Shown: positions 57,543 to 64,000 of the stretch, piece after piece
How positions within the stretch are numbered: the stretch's first letter is position 1
How the letters are laid out: each line of letters opens with the position of its first letter
From: Lewinellaceae bacterium SD302
Lineage (GTDB): Bacteria > Bacteroidota > Bacteroidia > Chitinophagales > Saprospiraceae
Assembly: GCA_002591745.1 (NCBI GenBank)
Contig: PDLQ01000017.1
Location: 1 to 64,000, forward strand
Reading direction: 5' to 3'
Length of the DNA stretch: 64,000 nt
The notes under the pieces: generated by a model
Told to the model about the DNA's origin: nothing
Database searches by the model: none
Seen by the model: only the letters and a program-made list of their open reading frames with translations
Program-made: the position numbers and the translations under genes

Positions 57543-57618
57543 AAATCATTTTCCTCCTGGACACGAATTGCTCTTCTGCGTGAATAATTACGCAACAATT
57601 CATTTAACTAAAGTGATC

Positions 57619-58230
57619 ATGAAAGTCAGAAACTACCTCGTTTTAATTGCAGCATCATCGTTTTTGCTAATCGTCTTGCTGCAAAATATTTTGCAGTGTA
57701 CGAAGTCGCATTTCGACCTCTACTATTCGGAAAAGGACTTCTACGAAGAAGCAGATGAAATGATCATGAACGGTATCGGGTTTTTAGAAAATTTCGAACT
57801 ACTCAAAGAATTATCCGGCACGAATACCGCCTACGGTTTCTACGCCCCCCAGGTATGTGGCCACCTGGAGCCCTTCTTCAAGGTTTACGAAGGCGATAAA
57901 ACGGTTGTTGACCATTACAATCTTACGCTGAAGACCTCGGAAGCCAGCATGCGCTTCTCCGCCATCTTCGGCGATAATCTGGAACGGATCGATAAATTAC
58001 TGGATGGCAAAGAGGAAGAAGAGGTAAAATCTGATCTGGACTATCGACTACTGGATCTTAAAATGCACTCCCTTAGTACCACCGTACGAAATTTAGTAGG
58101 GGTCGGCAACAGGATTGAGGCCGGTCTTTACTTCTACTCAACTTCAAGCGTAACCGACTATTGCGTCGAAGGCATTGGCCTTCAGCCATCATTTTTGAAA
58201 ACGATCAACTACGATTACAAAATCAACTAA
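57619..58230 (+). CDS. Membrane-anchored protein of unknown function
   Basis: 203 residues from ATG at 57619 (MKVRNYLVLIAASSFLLIVLLQNILQC), i.e. one N-terminal membrane helix then a soluble domain (SEKDFYEEADEMIMNGIGFLENFELLKEL ... GAGLYFYSTSSVTDYC-like end, with two late Cys). An in-frame start 30 codons earlier overlaps no conserved block and is rejected. It precedes the HTTM gene by 1 nt and is surely in the same operon. A loose parallel with SdpA, the single-helix partner of the HTTM protein SdpB, is possible but not supported by a motif. Confidence 0.7.
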   Translation: MKVRNYLVLIAASSFLLIVLLQNILQCTKSHFDLYYSEKDFYEEADEMIMNGIGFLENFELLKELSGTNTAYGFYAPQVCGHLEPFFKVYEGDKTVVDHYNLTLKTSEASMRFSAIFGDNLERIDKLLDGKEEEEVKSDLDYRLLDLKMHSLSTTVRNLVGVGNRIEAGLYFYSTSSVTDYCVEGIGLQPSFLKTINYDYKIN

Positions 58231-58231
58231 A

Positions 58232-59164
58232 ATGAAAAATAAGGTCAATACTGAATTTGATTACTTTCTCCTGTTTCGGGTATCACTGGGAATCCTTCTG
58301 ATTTATAAGGTTGGTTCTCTGTATCCCCATTGGCTTGATTTTTTCGGCGTAGACGGTTTCTTCACTCGCGAAATAAACGAGGTAACCAATGATCCACTTA
58401 TCCCTTACTGGGCATTGGCCGACTGGATTTCAAACGCCTTTTCTATCAGCGTAAACCAGTCTTCGATGGTCCTGATGTTTACCATTCTTCTCTTTGCCGT
58501 CTTTTTGCTGGCGGGCTTCATGACACGATTTAGTTCGGTCTGCCTCTTGTTGCTGAACATCTCTCTGACCGGTTCTTTCAGCGATTATATATACGGTGTA
58601 GACTTTTTCTTGTCAACGCTTTTATTCTACAGTATTTTCGTTCCCATTGGTTACAAGCAGAGCATCGATGGGCTATTGAACATAAGCTGGCTAAACAAAG
58701 CAAACCAATGGAGACTGCGAGCTTCGGAAGCCAGACTGATGATGGGAGCACACCTGTGCATAGTCTACCTCACCGGAGGAGTTACCAAAGCCTTTGGCCC
58801 GACCTGGTGGAATGGCGGCGCTATTTGGACGGCATTAAACCGACCGGGACTGGACATGTCATTATCCCTCGTAGAAATTTTCGACTACAAGATTATCTAC
58901 GTATTGCTGGGCGTATCCACCATCTTTGTAGAGCTGCTGTATCCAATCGCCATCTGGTTTAAGAAAACACGTAAGATTTGGCTATTACTCACTCTCGGCA
59001 TGCACTTGTTCATTGGCATGGTGCTGGAGCTTTACTTTTTCGCAACGGTAATGATGTTATTCAACGTGGTAGCGTTCGGCGGCGAAATGAAAAATGATTT
59101 CAGTGAAGTAATGGGATCGTTGAAATCAGAAAAACCATCGCTTGCCAAACAGACACTAAAGTAG
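58232..59164 (+). CDS. HTTM-domain integral membrane protein
   Basis: 310 residues with about eight hydrophobic segments. FRVSLGILLIYKVGSLYPHWLDFFGVDGFF at the N-terminus, LLLLNISLTGSFSDYIYGVDFFLSTLLFYSIFVPIG and SEARLMMGAHLCIVYLTGGVTKAFGPTWWNGGAIW are typical of the HTTM (vitamin-K-dependent carboxylase-like/SdpB) family. HTTM proteins are integral-membrane; SdpB helps mature an exported peptide toxin, and the vertebrate relative carboxylates Glu. Here it sits amid small exported proteins, so processing or modification of one of them is an attractive hypothesis. The hydrolase gene starts 4 nt after its stop. Confidence 0.88.
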   Translation: MKNKVNTEFDYFLLFRVSLGILLIYKVGSLYPHWLDFFGVDGFFTREINEVTNDPLIPYWALADWISNAFSISVNQSSMVLMFTILLFAVFLLAGFMTRFSSVCLLLLNISLTGSFSDYIYGVDFFLSTLLFYSIFVPIGYKQSIDGLLNISWLNKANQWRLRASEARLMMGAHLCIVYLTGGVTKAFGPTWWNGGAIWTALNRPGLDMSLSLVEIFDYKIIYVLLGVSTIFVELLYPIAIWFKKTRKIWLLLTLGMHLFIGMVLELYFFATVMMLFNVVAFGGEMKNDFSEVMGSLKSEKPSLAKQTLK

Positions 59165-59168
59165 GAAT

Positions 59169-60353
59169 ATGAAAACCAGCTTTATCCTTCTTTGCTTTAC
59201 GATTGCTCTCCAGGGAGTAGTACTTTCACAGCAGCAAACCCAACTTAATATTGAAGCCTTGGCCAGTGGTCTTGATGAATTGCTCGCGAACCATTCCCGT
59301 CAAGACAAGTGGCTAGGGCAGATAGTGGTGAACCAAGGGGGTAATATCGTGTATTCCAAAGGCAACGGCTTCGCAAACTTTAGCACCGAAAGACCCTACA
59401 CGGATTCAACGCGCTTTGCCGTGGCCTCCGTCACCAAGGCATTCACGGCTTCTGCTATACTACTATTGGAGCAGGAAGAGAAGCTGAACATGTTGGATAA
59501 AGTTAAGGACTACCTACCCGCCTACGGCAAGCACCCCGATGTGACTATTGAGCACCTCGTCAGGCATTGTTCTGGCTTAGCCTATGGCAGTTGGCAACTT
59601 CGTAAAAAACTGAAGCTTAGCGACGAAGATACCCTTACCTACGACCTCGTCAATGATTGGGTAGCCCAAAATTACAAAGAACCCTACTTCGCCGCAGGCA
59701 GTAAGCACAATTACAGCAACATTGCTTATCGTGCGCTCGCTTCCATCATCGAGAAAGTATCTGGTCAGTCATATCCGGATTTTCTCCAGGAAAGGTTTTT
59801 CCACCCCTTGAAAATGTACTCTGCTGAATTTCGACCATCCATTCTTCTGGAGGATCAACCTGGATATGCCATACCTTCAATCTGCTTGAGTAGCTCGGGT
59901 AAGACAAAACCGTTTACCTACGGCAAGTCATCCTCGACTTACCTCAACCCGGGCACGGACTATGGATCATATGGCTTATACATCTCATTAGCCGACTTGA
60001 CTAGACTGAGGACCCTCTGGGGGAAAAAAGGAATATTCTCCCCTCAGACCATTGATAAATTAGCGGCCTATGATACCTTCCCTAGTGGTGAGAAAAATTA
60101 CTTCCGATTCGGTTACGTGGCTACGAAAACACCGCTTATCGAAAGTTGGAACCTTAGAGCATCCGGCAACATCCTCGGTTTTATCTCTTTCCTTATCTAC
60201 TATCCTGAATACGATTTGTGTATCGCTATGTCTACCAATCGCTACCCAATGATCAACAGGACCTACGTAGACGGAGAACTCATCGACTTTTACGGGGAAC
60301 TTAAGCCCATATTGTATGCTGCCTTAGGCGTCGATGCACTACCGAAGAAGTAA
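59169..60353 (+). CDS. Exported serine hydrolase, class C beta-lactamase fold
   Basis: 394 residues with a signal peptide (about 1-20). RFAVASVTKAFTASAILLLEQEEKL holds the SxxK nucleophile (SVTK), AGSKHNYSNIAYRALASIIEKVSG the YxN motif (YSN), and HxG-like residues lie later, all as in class C beta-lactamase/esterase-type enzymes. Likely hydrolyses an ester or peptide bond in the periplasm; true lactamase activity cannot be assumed. Last gene of the 57619-60353 operon. Confidence 0.9.
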   Translation: MKTSFILLCFTIALQGVVLSQQQTQLNIEALASGLDELLANHSRQDKWLGQIVVNQGGNIVYSKGNGFANFSTERPYTDSTRFAVASVTKAFTASAILLLEQEEKLNMLDKVKDYLPAYGKHPDVTIEHLVRHCSGLAYGSWQLRKKLKLSDEDTLTYDLVNDWVAQNYKEPYFAAGSKHNYSNIAYRALASIIEKVSGQSYPDFLQERFFHPLKMYSAEFRPSILLEDQPGYAIPSICLSSSGKTKPFTYGKSSSTYLNPGTDYGSYGLYISLADLTRLRTLWGKKGIFSPQTIDKLAAYDTFPSGEKNYFRFGYVATKTPLIESWNLRASGNILGFISFLIYYPEYDLCIAMSTNRYPMINRTYVDGELIDFYGELKPILYAALGVDALPKK

Positions 60354-60484
60354 TTATTAGCTTGTTGCATCATTTCATCGAAACTGTTCTAGCATTCATC
60401 GAATCCCCCGAACAATACCTTTTCCCGGCTCATTTGTATAGGTAACACGTTTCCTTATCTTTACCAGATACTAAGTTTACCATT

Positions 60485-61513
60485 ATGAATGCACCGCAAT
60501 TGAAACAGAAATCCTTTTGGCAACGCCCCGAAGGCATTACTGGTCTCATCTTTTTAGCCGCACTGGTAGCCGGTCTCGGCTTCGTCGCCGTTACTTTTGG
60601 GCCTGCATTGATTGCACTGGCGCAAAATACACTCTACCTGGCGGGTATGTTGGCCGTACTGGGCGCCATTGTTTACATGGTACTGGACCCTAAGATGCGC
60701 AACCTCATTTTCTACATGTACAAAAGTGTGATGCGTTCCGTTACGGGCATGTTCGTGCAAATTGACCCCATTGGTATTCTGAAAAGCTACGTGGAAGAGC
60801 TACAGAACAACTTGCGTAAGATGAATAAGCAAATCAGCAAGTTGCGCGCTCAAATGCACAAGCTTAAGGAGGTGATCGTAAATAACGAGCGAGAGATCAA
60901 TAACAACCTCCAACTGGCGGGTAAAGCCAAGGAAACCAATAAGCGCAACGTAATGATTCTGAAAAGCCGCCGCGCCGGCCGCCTGAAAGAATCCAACGTG
61001 CGGCTCGACGAGCTCTACACCAAAATGGAAGTGCTCTACCGTGTACTCACCAAAATGTACGAGAACAGCAGCATCCTGGCTGAGGACATCAAGGACCAGG
61101 TAGCCGTTAAAGAGCAAGAACGTAAAGCTATCCACGCCAGCCACGGCGCTATGAAATCCGCCATGAGCGTGATCAACGGAGACCCCGACCAGCGCGCCAT
61201 GTTCGATATGGCCATGGAGAACATTACCGAAGATGTCGCCAATAAAGTTGGCGAGATGGAACGCTTCATGGAAATGAGCGCCAACTTCATGGACTCGGTC
61301 GACCTCCAAAACGGCGTCTTCGAAGAAGAAGGCATGCAAATGCTGGAGCAGTGGGAAAAAGAATCCACCAGTTTCCTTCTTGGCGACGAGAAAGACACCC
61401 TCCTCCTCAAAGCCGAAAACAACAACGAAGTACTGGATCTTGACGCTCCCGTAGCGGAAAAAGTTAGCCGCCAGGGTGGACACAAAAACCAGTACGATAG
61501 CTTTTTCGACTAG
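60485..61513 (+). CDS. Membrane-anchored coiled-coil protein
   Basis: 342 residues. Two close membrane helices (about 17-36 and 42-66) are followed by PIGILKSYVEELQNNLRKMNKQISKLRAQMHKLKEVIVNNEREIN and a long coiled coil (100-260), then a C-terminal acidic/disordered tail. A cytoplasmic rod on a membrane anchor. No catalytic motif. TATCTTTA lies about 22 nt before the ATG. Upstream of the SBP-OmpA fusion and histidine kinase on the same strand; the three may form an envelope stress system, but this is inference. Confidence 0.82.
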   Translation: MNAPQLKQKSFWQRPEGITGLIFLAALVAGLGFVAVTFGPALIALAQNTLYLAGMLAVLGAIVYMVLDPKMRNLIFYMYKSVMRSVTGMFVQIDPIGILKSYVEELQNNLRKMNKQISKLRAQMHKLKEVIVNNEREINNNLQLAGKAKETNKRNVMILKSRRAGRLKESNVRLDELYTKMEVLYRVLTKMYENSSILAEDIKDQVAVKEQERKAIHASHGAMKSAMSVINGDPDQRAMFDMAMENITEDVANKVGEMERFMEMSANFMDSVDLQNGVFEEEGMQMLEQWEKESTSFLLGDEKDTLLLKAENNNEVLDLDAPVAEKVSRQGGHKNQYDSFFD

Positions 61514-61520
61514 CAATGTA

Positions 61521-61626
61521 AAATGATTGAATGGTCTAATAGTTTAATGAGGACTCACTGGTTCGATTAAATCATTGTTGCAATAGATCATCATCACATT
61601 AAATCATTGTTTCATTAGATCATTAC
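61521..61626. repeat. Family B intergenic repeat, copy 5
   Basis: AATGATTGAATGGTCTAATA on the left; inverted CATTAAATCATTGTTTCATT and AGATCATTAC on the right, with CACTGGTTCGATTAAATCAT in the middle. It fills the 118-bp gap between the coiled-coil gene and the SBP-OmpA gene and ends 5 nt before the next start codon. Confidence 0.9.
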
Positions 61627-61631
61627 AACCA

Positions 61632-63203
61632 ATGGCACGCTTAACAACCTTCTCCAAGCTCCTGATCACCATCCTGATCCTGCTTGGTATCTTTTTTGCC
61701 TTCAATTACTTCACTACCGGAAGCTTGCTGCCTGGAAGTGGTGAGGGCGGCTCCAGCATGGGGCAATCCGGAGACCGGACCGAACAGAACGGAAACAGTG
61801 GCTCCGGCAACAGCAACGGTGACCCCATCCGCGTAGGTGTAGTGACCTGGGGTGGCTACGCTGGCGGGCAGTACTTTAACGAAGGCTTTGCGCCCTCGGC
61901 CCAGAGCCGCTTTCGTAAAGAATACGGCATCGACGTTGAGTTCGTGCTCAATGACGACGTAGTAGCTAGCCTCAACGCCTGGAAAAATGGCGATATCGAT
62001 GTTCACTGGTACACTATCGATGCTTTCCCCACCATCTTACCTGAGCTGAAGGCTTTCGACCCCGTAGTTCTCTTTCAGGCCGACTGGTCGCGGGGTGGCG
62101 ACGCCATCGTAGTCAAGCGTGGCATCAACAACGTTGCCGACCTGAAGGGCAAGAGTATCGCCGTAGCAGAATTGACGCCCTCCCACTCCTTCCTCCTGTA
62201 CCTGTTGGATGCCGGTGGTCTGAAGCCGACCGACATTAACATTGTCGCCCAGCCCAGCGCTGTGGAAGCCGCCCAGGCATTTAAGAGCGGGCAGGTCGAC
62301 GCTGCCGTAGTCTGGAGCCCGGATGACGAACTGAGCGTTCGGGCCGTTCCCGGTGCCAAGATCCTGGAAAGCACCCGCTCGGCCAGTAACATCATCGCCG
62401 ACGTCTTTTTCGCCAAGCAAGATTACGTAAACGCTAATCGCGACAAGCTCCAGAAACTCTACGAGGGCTGGATGCGTGGTGCCGCCGAGATCAACTCCAG
62501 CCAATCTGCCAAAGCCAAAGCAGCCAAGATCCTTGGTCGTGAGATGGCCCTCAGCGAAGCTGATGCAATGGGGATGATCGACAATGTTCGCCTGGTGACC
62601 CACGGAGACAACCAGAACTTCTTTGAACAGAACAGCAGTTTTAAAGGTGTTACCGGCGCTCAACTCTACCGCCGTATGGCCGGAGAATACGAGAACCTCG
62701 GTTTTATTGACGGTGGTGTCCCCCCCTTCCGTAGTGTTTCTTTCGGCAACTTCGTGAGTGGAGCCGGTTCCGATCTTTCGGGCAGTGAGCACAGCGCCGA
62801 AGCGAGTCGTGACTTCACCCCCGTTTCCGAATCAGAAGGCCGTAGCAAGGAAGCCATCGCAACCAAACGCATCAGCATCAACTTTCCTTCCGGTGTTTCA
62901 ACGCTGGATGACGAAGCCAAGAGCATTATCGACGAAGAGTTCGTGCCCAACGCTCGCGCTTTCGGTAACGCCCGCATCCGTATTGAAGGTAACACCGATA
63001 ACGTAGGTGGCCGTGCCAGCAATGTCGAACTGAGTAAGCGCCGTGCTCAGGCCGTAGCCGCTTACCTGACCAAAGAGTACTCTATGGATCCGGATCGCTT
63101 CATCATTATCGGTAACGGACCAGATAAGCCAGTGGCCAACAACAGTAGTGCTAGTGGCAAAGCACTGAACCGCCGGACCGACTTCGAGATCGTGCGTGAA
63201 TAA
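61632..63203 (+). CDS. Periplasmic substrate-binding protein fused to an OmpA domain
   Basis: 523 residues. An N-terminal membrane anchor (about 9-29), a Ser/Gly linker, a type 2 substrate-binding domain (about 62-330; IRVGVVTWGGYAGGQYFNEGF, VVKRGINNVADLKGKSIAVAE, GLKPTDINIVAQPSAVEAAQAFKSGQVDAAVVW) and a C-terminal OmpA-like peptidoglycan-binding domain (about 405-523; GNARIRIEGNTDNVGGRASNVELSKRRAQAVAAYL). The binding domain resembles ABC-type phosphate/taurine/nitrate binders, but no transporter genes follow. It may act as a ligand sensor anchored to the cell wall. The histidine-kinase gene overlaps its last codons. Confidence 0.9.
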   Translation: MARLTTFSKLLITILILLGIFFAFNYFTTGSLLPGSGEGGSSMGQSGDRTEQNGNSGSGNSNGDPIRVGVVTWGGYAGGQYFNEGFAPSAQSRFRKEYGIDVEFVLNDDVVASLNAWKNGDIDVHWYTIDAFPTILPELKAFDPVVLFQADWSRGGDAIVVKRGINNVADLKGKSIAVAELTPSHSFLLYLLDAGGLKPTDINIVAQPSAVEAAQAFKSGQVDAAVVWSPDDELSVRAVPGAKILESTRSASNIIADVFFAKQDYVNANRDKLQKLYEGWMRGAAEINSSQSAKAKAAKILGREMALSEADAMGMIDNVRLVTHGDNQNFFEQNSSFKGVTGAQLYRRMAGEYENLGFIDGGVPPFRSVSFGNFVSGAGSDLSGSEHSAEASRDFTPVSESEGRSKEAIATKRISINFPSGVSTLDDEAKSIIDEEFVPNARAFGNARIRIEGNTDNVGGRASNVELSKRRAQAVAAYLTKEYSMDPDRFIIIGNGPDKPVANNSSASGKALNRRTDFEIVRE

Positions 63204-64000
63204 GCACCAGAAAATTGTCGTTTACGCCACCCTGACCTATCTGGTACTGGCCTTCATCTGGTGGACTTTCCTCCTCCGGGATAAGACCATCGTAGCTCAC
63301 GAGGCCAGGGTGGCGTCTTTAACCACGGAACTGGCACTCTCCGGCGAATTGGTGCGGGAAGGAGAACTGGAAACTCATCCGCGCTACCTCAAACTCCGGG
63401 AAGAATACGCCAGGGAGAGTCGAATGATCATAGCCGAAGCGGTAGTGATCGCCATCTCCATGTTTATCGTCGTCTTCCTGGCCTTCCGTAATTTCCGGGA
63501 GCAGGTTAAATCGGCCGAACAGCAACGCAATTTCCTGCTCAGCATCACCCATGAACTAAAAAGTCCGATTGCCGGTATCCGCCTCATTTTGGAAACCTTT
63601 CAAAAGCGCCGGGAGCTCCCCGCCGCCATCCAGACCAAATTGAGCACCAATGCCCTGACGGAAACCGACCGACTCACCGCACTGGTCAATGACCTGTTGT
63701 TGAGTGCCAAGCTGGATACCCGTTACCAACTCAATCTGGAGCCGCTGGATCTTAGCAGCATTTTTGAAGAGTGCGTGGAGAAAGTCGCTCTAAAATACCC
63801 TGGAGCAAAGCTTCACTTCGATGTAGAACCCGATTTGCCCACCATCATGGGCGATCGCATGGGGTTGACCTCCGTTGCCATTAATCTCATCGAGAACGCG
63901 GCAAAGTACAGCCAGCCAGAACCGGTCATCGGGGTGAATCTGCGGCGAGGCAGTCCGGTGGAAGTCATTTGCACCATTGCCGATAATGGCCCCGGCATTC
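63196..64000 (+). CDS. Sensor histidine kinase (truncated by window end)
   Basis: The frame starts at GTG 63196, overlapping the upstream stop by 8 nt, and runs off the right edge after 268 complete codons. Two membrane helices (about 8-28 and 75-97) flank a periplasmic loop of about 50 residues. HisKA follows with H-box NFLLSITHELKSPIAGIRLIL, then the N-box VAINLIENAAKYS and the G1 box start DNGPGI. It should autophosphorylate on His and pass phosphate to a response regulator, probably encoded just outside the window. The tight overlap with the SBP-OmpA gene suggests that protein supplies the signal. Confidence 0.9.
   Translation, partial: MNKHQKIVVYATLTYLVLAFIWWTFLLRDKTIVAHEARVASLTTELALSGELVREGELETHPRYLKLREEYARESRMIIAEAVVIAISMFIVVFLAFRNFREQVKSAEQQRNFLLSITHELKSPIAGIRLILETFQKRRELPAAIQTKLSTNALTETDRLTALVNDLLLSAKLDTRYQLNLEPLDLSSIFEECVEKVALKYPGAKLHFDVEPDLPTIMGDRMGLTSVAINLIENAAKYSQPEPVIGVNLRRGSPVEVICTIADNGPGI

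Noticed and set aside
59169-60353. Serine hydrolase considered as an antibiotic-resistance beta-lactamase
   Set aside because: Only the SxxK and YxN motifs of the broad fold are seen; most such proteins in Bacteroidota are esterases or peptidases.

Overview
The window comes from a member of the Bacteroidota, most probably a Saprospirales/Lewinella-type marine bacterium. The evidence is TonB-dependent receptors with carboxypeptidase-like plug extensions, type IX secretion (T9SS) C-terminal sorting domains, DUF983 and DUF3127 genes, few Shine-Dalgarno sequences, and promoters of the Bacteroidota form TTG-N(19-20)-TAnnTTTG. I saw no rRNA, tRNA, CRISPR array or intact transposase. GC content is middling. 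Genes are on both strands in short operons.

Layout. 0-8.8 kb (mostly minus strand): a membrane protein, a GT-C-like glycosyltransferase, an ATP-grasp-like protein, an RluA-type pseudouridine synthase, a secreted protein and an SDR/DUF2867 protein. 9-15.3 kb: a TonB receptor behind a DtxR-like operator, a thioredoxin-fold protein, DUF983, a second TonB receptor and a GNAT acetyltransferase. 15.3-21 kb: DUF3127 protein, rsmG, a lipoprotein, a sugar nucleotidyltransferase, TrkH and small proteins. 21-25.3 kb: two paralogous T9SS adhesin-like proteins that share an upstream palindrome. 25.4-36.4 kb: hydrolase/OsmC fusion, a small membrane ORF with a textbook promoter, mltG, acyl-CoA ligase, sulfatase, an acetate kinase/PduL fusion, a large T9SS protein and OsmC. 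36.5-45 kb: fasciclin lipoprotein, a dihydroorotase-like protein lacking the metal site, GT2, ECF sigma factor with an anti-sigma/TonB-like partner, a double SpoIIAA-like protein and a membrane/AIM24-like fusion. 45-51 kb: the DUF1501/DUF1800 pair, and a TIGR03915/TIGR03916-type DNA-repair pair. 51.6-54 kb: a coiled-coil protein and a TPR-like protein. 54.4-60.4 kb: an accessory cassette of small exported proteins, an HTTM membrane protein and a beta-lactamase-fold hydrolase. 60.5-64 kb: a membrane coiled-coil protein, a solute-binding/OmpA fusion and the start of a histidine kinase.

The most unusual content is repeat and regulatory DNA. (1) A roughly 45-75 bp imperfect palindromic repeat occurs in several intergenic gaps and also in frame inside two genes, where it encodes a peptide of the type NSEELATITEGKVA; in the thioredoxin-fold protein it sits just before the cis-proline. 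Its end sequence, GCTACTTTGTTAGYC, is itself scattered through the window. (2) Five intergenic elements of about 85-105 bp are built from TAATGATnnAATGA words in inverted arrangement, usually touching stop codons. (3) Two MITE-like elements have clear terminal repeats and target duplications, one of them nested inside a GC-rich repeat. (4) Palindromes of the form GACCTCCnGGTC occur, including a nested hairpin-in-hairpin element at 49.7-49.9 kb. (5) Three promoters in the 54-57 kb cassette share a 56-bp module with exactly conserved spacing. Together with the small secreted Cys-containing peptide next to a TPR-like cytoplasmic protein, this makes the cassette the best candidate for an undescribed system, although its function cannot be read from sequence alone.
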